Source of the DNA: Haemaphysalis longicornis
Taxonomy: Eukaryota > Arthropoda > Arachnida > Ixodida > Ixodidae
Direction of reading: 5' to 3'
Length of the DNA stretch: 64,000 bases
Assembly (NCBI GenBank): GCA_013339765.2
Contig: CM023457.1
Span: 60,629,355-60,693,354 of the forward strand
The position numbers were made by a program, and so were the translations under genes. Shown in pieces: positions 35,640 to 46,326 of the stretch (position 1 is the first letter of the stretch; each line of letters opens with the position of its first letter). The notes beneath the pieces were generated by a model. It saw nothing but the letters and a program-made list of their open reading frames with translations. It had not been told where the DNA came from and searched no databases.

Positions 35640-37100
35640 AAGCTCGAGAACATGCGTTTAAACTGAGGTTGTGCAGATGGGACAACTGTTGTGCAGATGG
35701 GTTGTGCAGATTCAGCAGATGGGACACTAAGCTCGCAGCAGCACATATACCTATCGCACAGCTTCGCACTTACACCACACATATCATTGGCCTCATTAAA
35801 CACATCACGACCTGTAAAAATGGCCTTGTTGAATCTGAGCGCCTTCGACTCCTCCGTAGGTTCCTCATCTCTCGCTTCTGCTAACACCTACCGTACGCCA
35901 CCCTCACCCTCACTCAGCAGCAGTCCTTGGACGCTCTTTTAAGACATTCCTATCGTGCAGCGCTTCTCTTGCCTACACACGCCCCTACCGAACGACTCCT
36001 AGCCCTAGGCCTGCACAACGCGGTGACGGAGCTATTCGAAGCGCACCGCACTGCCCAAACCCCTCGCCTGTCCCGCTCGGCCACCGGCCGCTGCATTCTT
36101 GAACGGGCGCATCTCAACCCACCCATTCTACTTGATCCTATGGCTACCATCCCTCTCTCAATCCGCTCGAGCATCCACATCAAACCCCTTCCTCGCAATA
36201 TGAATCCCACCTTCCACATTGGTGACCGTTTAGCCGGTGCCCGGGATTATCTCAGACGCTACTCCTCTTCTCCGAACGTCCTATATGTAGACGCGGCTGA
36301 GTATCCGAGAAAGCCCGCTTTTGGCATTGCGGTCATAGGAGCACCTGGCGCCGACCCGCAAGCTTCAGCCACGCTGCTCACCTCGACTTCAGTCCCCGCG
36401 GAGCACGCGGCAATTGCTCTCGCACTTACCCAAACACCCACCCCTTTCGCTATATTATCAGATTCGCAACCCGCCTTCCGAAATTACCTCAAGGTCCACC
36501 ACTTCATCCCTGACCCTTCAAATTCTTCGCACTCGACCTCCTTCCAGACCCGTGACCCTGCTGTGGACCCCGGCCCACACCGGCATAGGTGGTAGTGAGG
36601 CTGCCCACCACCAAGCCCGAGCTTTGACACCCCGGGCAGGCGCTTCTTTTACCCCTCAACACGGCGTTCCCGAGAAGTCCCTATCGGTACTGCTCACACA
36701 CCGGGACATCACAAAACATCACCGCCTCCTTCGCAGACAACTTCCCCCTCCTCACCCTCCCTCACAGCAGAAGCTGCCAACATGTGGCGCCTTCTTCAGA
36801 CGCACTCTTTTCTTCACCGCACTCTATTAGTGCATACATACCCTCACTTCTTTTCCTCTCCCAACTGTCCCTTGTGTGATGCGCCGGGCAGGCTCTATCA
36901 CTCGCTCTGCGAATGTCCGCGCGACCCCTTCCCCCTTTTACCCTCAACCACCCTCTGGGAACATGCTGTGGGGAGCTCGGACCGACCCGTCAAGAACTGG
37001 TCGCCGGTAGGGCCCTCGACGTCGCGGCGGCCCTCTGGGCCACCGGCACTACATCACCCTAAAACCGGAGTTCCAAATGAAGTGGATTCTCTCTCTCTCT
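35640..37100 (+). pseudogene. LINE (family B) 3' half: RNase H and zinc knuckle
   Basis: The plus frame from 35669 reads ESERLRLLRRFLISRF, a TAA at 35882, then YATLTLTQQQSLDALLRHSY and LLALGLHNAVTELFEAHRTA, the region after the reverse transcriptase. An RNase H domain follows: LYVDAAEYP (first Asp), VPAEHAAIALAL (Glu), AILSDSQPAFRNYL (second Asp). After a frameshift near 36500 comes LLWTPAHTGIGGSEAAHHQA, where the last acidic catalytic residue is His. A second frame change leads to a zinc knuckle CPLCDAPGRLYHSLCEC (36868-36918), then ECPRDPF and a third change before LDVAAALWATGTT and a stop near 37060. RNase H in a LINE points to the I/R1/LOA group. Inactive: one stop and three or more frameshifts. 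Confidence 0.85.
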
Positions 37101-37310
37101 CACGGTAGGAAGGAGCCAAATGGGGCAGCAGACGACCAGAAAATCCTTTTCGTCCCTAGTTTACGACGATCACAAATAGTTTCATAAAGCTGACACAAAT
37201 AATAAAATATTCCCACTGTTCATCATTGCCAATAAACGTTGGATTTGTTTCCTCACCTACTTCCGCATTTTCTGATCGTCTGCTACCTCATTTGGCTCCT
37301 TCCTGCCGTG
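37101..37310. repeat. 44-bp inverted repeat (stem-loop) beside LINE B
   Basis: 37101-37144 and 37267-37310 are inverse copies with 40 of 44 positions matching; all four differences are transitions. The arms contain AGGAAGGAGCCAAATG. The 122-bp loop is AT-rich. It begins immediately at the (CT)n tail of LINE B. Confidence 0.85.
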
Positions 37311-37385
37311 GAAGCATCGTGAATCCCCATCATCCGGCTATCTCTACACGGCGCTGCAGTCTTCCTCTTCTTTGATGGCGTAACA

Positions 37386-37674
<289 letters not shown>

Positions 37675-38480
37675 TAAATAACTGTCGCGTTATGTTTCAC
37701 AGCCAGAACAAAGAAACAAGAAATTTGGGGAAGGATGCGAAAGCTGGAACTCTGAGAGAAGTCGTAGATGACAAGTACAAAGTACAATCTGCCGCTAACA
37801 CCTGTTATCCACTCCCGCGTGGCCATCACGGCCGGTTTAACCGACACCGAAATTGTCGTCCTGGCAGCGCCTCCTCGCCACCACCTAACTGCCTTACTTC
37901 CCTGAACCCAGAGGCCACCGCATCTCTCTCGGTCGACCGGCCGCTCCCTTCACTTCTTCGTTTTGCGCAGCTGCTGACTGGACCTGGCAGCAGAAGCAAT
38001 AACGCGGACGCCAGACAAACGTCCCAAGCACATACCACCTCTAGTGCTCCCTCCCGGGAGCGCTGAGGAAATAAGAAAGGAAAAAGTGGGCAGGCAGACC
38101 GAGCGAGCGGGAGATTCGAATAACTTACCACCGAAATATTAAAGTGACTACTGGCCCTCTTTCCGAGCAGCGTAGTCCGAAATGACCGCGCTTTAGCAGC
38201 GGGTGCTAAGGGGGCGAGGAGTGCACGCGAGGGGCGACACTCAATCGCCGGCTTCACTGCGGCAGCTGGGCGCTAACGATCTCCTGCATGGCCAAGCGAG
38301 CACACGTACTATATGGATTCTCTTGCCCTTTTTGCGTGGCCGAGTAATGGTCCGTGTGCGGCGATAACAATGTTCATCCGTATCGGTGGTGAGGGCTTTG
38401 TTTCTTGGGTGTCAATGCGCAAGGACAAAAAAATGGCTTTGCTTGTTTTCTTTGTAGACGTGGGGTTTGTCTCAGAGGCC
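37675..38480. other. Unassigned sequence
   Basis: A 168-codon plus frame starts in the microsatellite and a 143-codon minus frame overlaps it. Neither has a domain I recognise. GC-rich around 37840-38060. Confidence 0.35.
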
Positions 38481-38484
38481 TTAA

Positions 38485-39861
38485 AGGAGCCTTGAAGACA
38501 AAACACAAGTTTGCTTCATTCAAAAGATTGCTTCGTTAGAATCATACTGACATCCCTTCTAACGTAAAGTTCTCTCAAATAAGCTATATAATTAGGAAAA
38601 AAGGGAATGACCATGCGACCCACTAGCTCATTTCCCGCAACAATGCAATAATGTCATACCAGCCAGCTTGTGTGATTGGCGGAGGCAGGCAAAAGCAAAA
38701 AAAAAAAAAAATTAGGCAGAGCTTATAAGCTTGCCGAACAAGCTGTTTGCGCCCAAATGTAATGCATATCCGTTTTACAGCAGTAAGAATGGTGCGGTGA
38801 GCCACAAACGTTACGAAAATACACGTAAACATAAAAGTACCCATGCGCACTGCTGTTGGTACTGGGCGCACTATGCTTAAAGGAGCCATGAAGACAAATA
38901 CAAGTTGGGTTTATTAGAAAGACTGCTTAGTCCCGATAGCAATGATACCAATCTCATCGCAATCTTCGAACAAATAACGGAGATATTGAAGAAAACGCGT
39001 GAAGCAGTCGCGAACCCCTGGCCAATTTCCCGCAACTTTTCTATGACGTCACGGAACCTTGTTTGTGCGATTGGCGGCCGCCTAACTGACCTGTCGCGAC
39101 GACACATGACTGGAGTACGTCTGTAATGGGGCCTCTAGTTCCATTTTACCGCATCACTTGAATGCTAACGTGCAGTTAACGCACTGAAAATTAGGTTTCA
39201 TTGTTGGCCCGTATGACGTCATTCTTGCTCATAACACGTCACTGTGGCGCAAAATTTGAAAATTTTGAAATACTTCTTTCTTTTTTTTCGTTAAAAAACA
39301 TCTTTTGTGGCTTTAATGGAGCTGAGTGAGATACTGAATCCTAGTTCTTTCAAATTAAACCAAGTTGTATTTTCTCTTCATGGCTCCTTTAATTGTCTTA
39401 CCTGCACAGGAGTCCGACGCTTTGGAGTTGTCTTATACGATGCCGGCCGATTGGCGTAAGCGACGTTGCCTTCCCTGACAATGTTTGTTAAGCATACCCA
39501 TGTTTCATGAAGCGATCACTTTCTACCGTAACAAAAACAAGCCAGGTGTAAATACGGGTCAAAAACAAAGCAACTGCGGAGTTCTGAGTAGCTGTAGCGC
39601 CATCTGGGAGGTTTGACGGCAAGCAAGGCTGCTGAGCCGAATGGCGCAGTGGAAGGTCGTTTGTATGCGCGCCGTTATGACTTCATTGTAGACGTCCCGA
39701 AAACACCCGATTTGGCGGGAGAATCAAAAATTTAACCTCAATTGAATTAAGTTTTCAGTGGATACGGCATCATTTGCTGCCGCGCGCGCGCCTAGGGACA
39801 CTACTATAAACACGAGATCTTTCGAATAAAACAAACTTGTATTTTGTCCTTATGGCTCCTT
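38485..39861. mobile_element. F2-related element with TTAA ends, probably interrupted
   Basis: Left end AGGAGCCTTGAAGACAAAAC preceded by TTAA (38481-38484). Right end TTTTGTCCTTATGGCTCCT followed one base later by TTAA (39862-39865). Inside lies a complete F2 copy (38881-39388). Simplest reading: an outer element of about 865 bp hit by the inner one. Alternative: two separate truncated copies either side. No coding capacity. Confidence 0.55.
38881..39388. mobile_element. MITE family F2, intact 508-bp copy with TTAA duplication
   Basis: TTAA at 38877-38880 and 39389-39392 flank AGGAGCCATGAAGACAAATA at the left and the inverse AGGAGCCATGAAGAGAAAAT at the right. The terminal inverted repeat runs imperfectly for about 40 bp. 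The interior includes CTATGACGTCACGGAACC and TGTGCGATTGGCGGCCGCC. Best-preserved copy in the window. It depends on a foreign transposase. Confidence 0.85.
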
Positions 39862-39954
39862 TTAACTCTGAAAGAACTTTTGGTTGAGTTTGTTGCAATA
39901 TCTTCCTACGGGATACTACGGTTGGTATACTGAAGCTGGTACAAGCGCAGTTAG

Positions 39955-40325
39955 GGGGAAGGTGGCATGAAGAGAAAATACGATTTGTTCAATTTGAAAA
40001 AAAAAAAGTCTTTGAAACCCGCTCAGCTCCATTTCATCCTACGCACGACGTTTTTTTCAGCAGCAAGAACGCATGGCATATTTAAAATCTTTCAAACTTC
40101 GCGCTACTGAACGTAACATGGGCAGGAGTGACGTTTTATAGGCCAGCACTAGAAACCTAGTCATGAGTGTGTTCTGGACGTTACCATTCAAGCGATACGA
40201 ACAAACATATCTAGAAGGCCCAGTACAGTCTCCCAGTTATGTTTCTTGGCGGTGACTCAAGTTGCCGGCCGCCAATCGCAGAAACAAGATTTTACGACGT
40301 CGGAGAAAAATGATGGAAGCTCACA
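39955..40325 (+). mobile_element. MITE family F2, left part of an interrupted copy
   Basis: GGCATGAAGAGAAAATACGA is the F2 left end. CTTTCAAACTTCGCGCTACTG, GGCCAGCACTAGAAAC, CAGTCTCCCAGTTATGTTTC and CAGAAACAAGATTTTACGACG follow in order. The copy stops at about 40325, where the GC-rich F3 element begins, and its expected right part resumes at 41660. Confidence 0.7.
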
Positions 40326-40335
40326 CGGACGTAAT

Positions 40336-41658
40336 TCTTGAAGGCAGCAAAGCTGTACGCAATAGTAGCGTTTTTTTAGATGCGGCGCATCTCTTTAACT
40401 GGCCTTGTCCCTTCGGCGTCTTCCGTAGTCCGTAGTCCGCATCCCTCCCCCATTCTCCTCGCCGCGCCAGCTGCGCGCTAACGCCGCTCTCACCGCAGCG
40501 CCATCTGCGTGTTAGCGCTCGCTCCAGTCGCCGTGCCAGCTGAGCATCAGCGCGCGTTAGCGCTCGGTTAAACATCGAACACATGCGCATACGCTGCTCT
40601 CTCTCATTCCCCTCACCGTTAAGGCGCGGTACATATAAACGCGGTAACTGCGCCGCTCCCCTCAGTCGTTCCGCCGCTCCGCTGACATCCGATGACCACC
40701 GATGATTTGAATGGAGACTAACAGGCCTGCTATCGCGATGGTCGGCGCAACCGTACGTAATATAATGGAAACAACAGCAAATTGAAACGCTAAATGGAAA
40801 CAATATAACGGAAACGCAACGGAAACCCCACGATGCGTTGCGCAACGGAAACCCCATGAACGGAAACCCCACATCTACCCATGGTTCCCTTCGCGGGAAG
40901 ATGGTGTAAATTTTTCCCTTTTTTGCCTCAGGGCATTTTTTAAGCCTCACCGCTGTATGAGGTACCACAGCTGGATGTTCGTCTTCCTCTATCGCACACG
41001 GTTCAGCGTCGCACGTGGCCCCGTGGCCTTCCTTCGTGGCGCTCGCTTATCGCTATGGCGGCGGCCTCCTCGCCTTCCTCCGCCACATCCCACGCACGGG
41101 TCCCGCGCACGTCTCGGATTCCTCCTTGCCTATCTCTCCCAGTTATTTGACCGCTGCTCCGTGCCGGGCGCTTGCGGAAGGGGGTGTGTTTGGCCTGTAG
41201 CACTCAAGGGTAAAATTGGTCACCCGCGAAGACGACCTGAGGTAGCGTAGTGTAGTTTGCGCTACAAAAAACTCCCCCCATCTCCCCGAAGGAGATCGTG
41301 CGGAAATGCGAATGCATTGGGTGCACCGATGAGTGCGCTGCGGCAAGCAGTCACGGAGAGAGGCGCGCGCTCCACTGCATTTATATATATTTTTCCGAGC
41401 GCAGCGAGCGGAGAGAGGGTACGCGGAGAGGAGAGAGAGACCCGCGCAACACGCCCGCCCCGCGCGCGAGCTCTCTCCGCCGAGCTCCGCGATGCGAGCG
41501 CCCTCACACGCCGAGCGCGCTCCTCCTCTCCCCTTGCCCTCCGCTACTCCCGCCCGAGCCACCACATGCTCCGGTTGCTAGGCGCGCCACAGCTGTTGCT
41601 AGGCGCACGCCGGCCAACGCACGACAACCCCCGACTAAGAAATGCATTCGCATTTAAA
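40336..41658 (-). repeat. GC-rich dispersed element F3, long copy
   Basis: Minus-strand sense starts at AAATGCGAATGCATT (41655-41641), has the inverted copy of that 15-mer at 41304-41318, passes a CCCCTTCCGCAAGC block (41170-41190), repeats of GGGGTTTCCGTT (40803-40873), a CpG-rich section with ROCGCTAAC-like motifs (40460-40570), and ends in GCGTACAGCTTTGCTGCC at about 40336-40360. It matches 14061-14702 at both ends and in the middle. Frames on both strands up to 215 codons are by-products of high GC content. Not assigned to a transposon class. Confidence 0.65.
41304..41655. repeat. 15-bp perfect inverted repeat enclosing GC-rich DNA
   Basis: AAATGCGAATGCATT at 41304-41318 and its exact reverse complement at 41641-41655. 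The F3 copy at 14 kb has a comparable pair (14061-14076 / 14372-14387), so a subterminal inverted pair appears to be a property of the family. Confidence 0.8.
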
Positions 41659-41659
41659 A

Positions 41660-41815
41660 TAGCCGAAAAGTGACAAAGGACTCGCGACTGCTGTATCGGT
41701 TTTCCTCAACTTTCCTTAATCTCGAGTATTTGCTTAAAGTTTGCAACAAAATTGATATCATCGTTATTGGAACAAAGCAGGCTTTTTAACTAACCAAACA
41801 ATGGCTGCTCCACAG
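41660..41815 (+). mobile_element. MITE family F2, right part of the interrupted copy
   Basis: GAAAAGTGAC, GACTGCTGTATC, ATTGATATCATCGTTATTGGAACAAAGCAGG and TAACTAACCAAAC match the right part of 27300-27850 and 33607-34293. Together with 39955-40325 it makes one F2 copy split by about 1.3 kb of F3. The terminal GGCTCCT is not preserved. Confidence 0.6.
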
Positions 41816-44800
41816 TACTGATTTCATCGCAACTAAGCTTCAAAAGCAAACACGTTACACGTCATTTACGTTTGGGTTAGCTTGAGCCACGGTGTAAGAT
41901 GCACTTTTAGGTGTGGACACAGCAACCCAAAAATCGGTCAAATAGAGTTGGCTGTGCCGCGCGTAGACCTTTGCTTGAAAGGACATCTGGTGGCAGAACT
42001 CCGAACTAAGCTGCGCAGCGTCCTGGGCTTCCAGTGGCTTGTCCGAAGCAAAATGATTCGTAGGCAACAGCGGCATGCGTGTAAAACAACGTTGTTTGTG
42101 TGAGCTCACCGTGTGAGCTCACACAACGCGATCTCAAAGCGTAATTTAATGCATTGTTTAAAGAGCTGGGAGAGTTCGGTCGTCCTAACTTCATTTAAAC
42201 GCACGCGTAGCTCCTCTGAACATTGGACACCGGCAGTGGCTTTGAAGACACCGATTCCTCTTTACTGCTTCGTGCGTGAACTTACCCCATTTGTGTAACG
42301 TCATTTATGTCGAAGAAACATCAGCGCATTCGCGGCTAGCTTAATCCATTTTAGTAGCTGGGCTACTTTCGTTGTATGTTGGGGCGTTGTTCATTGCAGC
42401 GGACGCTTTCTTTTTCCCGCTGCTTGCATTGAGTAGCTGGGGGGCTGTAGCCAACGGTAAAATCGACGGCACTGCATCGTTTGCGAGCGCGCACCTCTTC
42501 AACATTCAGTAGTACTTTCCCTCTAAGCTTCTAAAAGTACCCTTTCGCGCAACCGCGCTCTAAGAGAAATGCTGACTGCAAGTAGCATCATTTTCTGCTG
42601 GAGATGACTGCAGAGCACACATTCATTCGTTTAGGATCGCAGGGAATGTTAAATAATGTCACGTTTTCTTACCAGCCGTTGCAGTACGTACTGAATAAGG
42701 CCTTTGCACCCCCCTTTTTTTTTTTTGTTGCGCAAGCATAAAATCTCACTTCCGTGAGTGCTCAATGGCTACCGCGGCACACATTCCCTTCGTTTAAGTG
42801 TGTTATACCTCCTTTTGATTGTAACCGACTCAAAACACGTGCCTAGAACACGTTGAAACACTGGGGCGAGCACAAAGGCTTCCGCATGGCTTTCTTCAAA
42901 TTATCGTCTACACCACCGGCCGGCGGAACCGGCTAATCCGCGGCGAGCAGACATCGAGCAGACGACCGGCTACGGAAGCTGCCGAAAAGGCCCGACAAGG
43001 AGCCTGAAAGATCCGAACACCTCCGAGTGTCCGGCGCTCGGGCAGCTTCTTTTCTCTGCCGCTGGAGAGCGCTGCAGTCGACGGTATCAGCGGCGTCAGT
43101 TCGGCGACTTTATTAAAACGACGAGTACACGTTCGTTTTGCAAGCCGTGTCTTCACCTAATAGTACTATATCTTACACTGTGTCTTGAGCGCTGTTTATA
43201 GAAGCAGGATGTCATGGCCATATATTTAAGAACTCGCAGCAGAGGCCTTCATTACCATAAAACTTCTAGCCGCTAATCACTGGAGTGTGCCGACCTTCAT
43301 TTATGAGCTCAAATGCTTCACAAATTCTATGTGGGTGCTTCAATGGACTGGAAAGTAACTCCTGGCCTAGAGCACCTGCTGAGCTGTTAATGTGCGCCAT
43401 CTGTTACGCCCCAAATTGAGAAATGACTATAATTTCATAAATTGGAAGGTACACGCCCCGAGTTTCGCTAATGGCCCATCTTCACTTGTCGTTTACGGAG
43501 CGCCCACGGTGAATTTTTTAGTGGCCTCATTCAAAAAATAACTTTCTTCTGACAGCTCCAGCTCTGCTGTCGCGTTTTTGTTTTGCCTAGACATATTTTT
43601 AATTTCGAATAACAAGGGTTCTAGCTGCCTGAACTCAAAGAGGCCGTATTTTAAATGGAAGGGCAGGAATTGCGCTTATAATAATTAAACAACCCCAAAA
43701 CCGAGATTCTCAAGCAGTAAACAACCGACTGCACTATAGCGGTAATTGCTGGTTGATTCACTGCAGCTTTTGCACCGACGCTGTATTTCGTTATATGCTT
43801 AACATCTTAGCCCGAAATCTAAACGAGGCGTTGCAAAGGCAGTGACAATGGCGACGTCCGTTTTTATTGCAGTTCTCTGGGCGCAAGCGAACGCATTACT
43901 GGCGCCTAAAGGTTCACCACTAACGTGCCTCGGGTCGTACTTCGGACACACGCACACAAAAGAAGCTACGTGAAGTGGTATGGCTACAAAAGTCGCCAAA
44001 AGCCACAAAAAAAAAAAAAAACAGCTCCGAGGATTTGTGGAGGGATCTTGCCATTGTTACGGTACTTGCAGCAAATTTTCTTCAAGTCAAATCGAATAGA
44101 AAAAAAAAACTGAAAGTTCGGAAGCAATACTAGGGGGTTAGAGGAAGGGGGCTGGTCGTTCCAGTATCTCGCATAATGCCCACAACGTGATAGAAAACAC
44201 AGTGCAGTAGCGGCTTGGTCGCTCTGCCCTTTCGTCGTAAGAAAACAATGGATACTTTCACAGAAGCCTGACGTACGGCAGCAAAAAAGAGGGTCGATAC
44301 TGTTCTTTTCTTGCAAACATAAAGCATGCGTAAGAAAAACAGCTTTGGGAATGAAGAAATTACAAAAAATCGAACTCCGTAACAACTAATATCTCTACAG
44401 TACTAACAAAGCACGCATTAACCGGACGAACGAAGCCAGAAACACAAAAAGAAATAAAGAAAACTAAATGACGGCAGAGGTTTTTTTGCATATTTCTTTG
44501 TTCCACCGAAGGCACTGAACAAAACATGACTATCGCCTCAGTTGCACAATGCAAAACTGTGTTCCACCATACTAGGGAGGCGCTACACGGCACTGTCTCA
44601 GCGTCGTTCGCTATACTGCAAAGTGCCTGCTCTGCAGTACGGCAACGAAGAGAACGACACCAAATTACGCCCGTCGCGGCATCGCAGATAGGATTACGAG
44701 ATTTTATCGCGTCGGGTGCCGTACAGGTGCCGACGCTGGCGTTAGCAACAGCCGGTGAAATACGGCTAGCATCTTGTTCTGTCGAAACAGCGTTGCGCAC

Positions 44801-46170
44801 AATGGAACAGAGGGACACTAAAACTAATTGTTCAAAGAAACAAAGAAATTGGAACTGCAGTGTCTGCAACCCGCGTGAGGTCGCCGTGAAGATGCAAGCG
44901 TAGCTTAACACAAAAGCAAAGGTCATCGAGCAGAGCTATTAAGCAAGGATTGAGCAGCCATAAAGCTTAACGCAGGCGTACAACTGTCCCAAGGCTGCAG
45001 AAATTGCATTTCAGTGGATGCAGCGTGGTTATTGCCTTGGAACACCGTTTACTAGTCCCCCCAACGCACACGTCCGTTCTGTTTAGCAGGCGGAAAAAAT
45101 AAAGAAGGTTATGTGGGCTGAATTCATCGAGGGCGAGCGACAGCTGTCGCCTGTCGTCAGCTTGGATGTAGGAACGAGTGGCGTCACCTCCAGCTTTTTT
45201 ACTCTTTCTATTATGTCCGCCCTGGTATTATCCCGTTCGAGATATGTTTCTTAAGTACGGGTGACATTTCCCTCGCTTAAAGAAGCTCGAGTTCACGGAC
45301 CAATACAAGAGAGCGTCGCCTACGTGTTTCTGGCCCGTAGTGATTGCTGTGTCACGATAACGCATATACCTGATGTAGACAAAAAAAAAAAAATACACTG
45401 ATTTTGTGGGATGTTTGCACTGACGTCGAAAAGTGACGTCATACTTTCTGAATAAAAGTTGCTGATAGGCGAGTAAGTTACAATATTAGGGGAGAACAGG
45501 AGGCAGTCAGAAATCATTTTTTGCTGCCAAAAATGAAATGTTTCTGCTGTGTGTACCGTTTATGCAGCGTAGTATTTAATTGGGACCAAGTTGGCAGTTT
45601 TGCAAAGTGTTATCGATTTGGTTCATTAAGCTACACATTAGCTGAAGTTTCTTTTTAAGGAACCGGGCATAAAACCTCAGGGAAGCTTACACTCACGCGC
45701 AAGACTTCAATGGCGAAGCTGTTGTAGGTGAGCATTGCCAGATTGTTAAATTTCAGTATCATTGTCTATTTCCATATTTGCGATGCTGGTAATCGTCGTC
45801 ACATGCATCCAAGAGGTCGTCCTCTTCTTCACAGCGAGTGGCAGATGCAAAGTCATCCTCAGCATTGTAGACTTCCACCAGCTCTTCGTCATCGACTCGA
45901 GGCAGCGGTGGCGGGATCTGCAAGTCGTCTCGGGAAGGAGTGGCACACTCGTAGCCATGTCTCCAATTATCCATAATGGCTTCTAGAGAATGCGGCGGCC
46001 CCAGTGACCTTTCCCAAACAGGGTGTCTTTTTCAGCTTTAGCATTAGCGTTGGAGTTTTTTTTTTTCATGCGCGTTAGCGTTTGACAACGGCGCTGGAGC
46101 TTTTCCTTTTTTTTTGCTAACGCCACTGCGCGAGCCGTGGCGTCTATAATTTTTCACATACTTACAATAA
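41816..46170. other. Long unassigned stretch
   Basis: No gene I can support. A near-perfect palindrome built on GTGTGAGCTCAC lies at 42091-42127. Overlapping frames of 188 (minus, 44926-44360) and 125 codons (plus, 44526-44903) keep both strands open over about 380 bp. A 71-codon minus frame at 45974-45759 is strongly acidic (DDEELVEVYNAEDD, EEEDDLLDACDDD) and is the most protein-like short frame in the window, but I cannot name it. Poly-A runs at 44008-44022 and 45381-45393. Confidence 0.35.
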
Positions 46171-46326
46171 TTTGATTGATTATGGGTTTTAACGCGCCGG
46201 CGCTACACAGGCGATGAGACGCGCCATAGTGGAGGGCTCGGGATTTATTTTGACCATCTGGGGATCATTAAAGTGCACCGAAATCTCGAACACAAGGACG
46301 TTTTCGCTTTTCGACTGCATCAGATA
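46171..46326 (-). mobile_element. Ruka-like SINE, 5'-truncated
   Basis: Body and TTGATTGATT tail match the full copies (TTTAACGCGCCG, GATGAGACGCGCC, AGTGGAGGGCTC, GCACCGAAATCTCGAACACA). It stops near 46326, before the tRNA-like head, so the Pol III promoter is missing. Confidence 0.85.

Noticed and set aside
35950..36219. Minus-strand frame opposite LINE B
   Set aside because: Shadow of the RNase H-bearing LINE on the other strand.
38481..39865. piggyBac assignment for the F2 family
   Set aside because: The TTAA target fits, but the AGGAGCC terminus does not match the usual piggyBac end and there is no transposase to classify.
40321..40968. 215-codon minus-strand frame as a gene
   Set aside because: It lies in the GC-rich F3 repeat, is open on several frames, and shows no motif.
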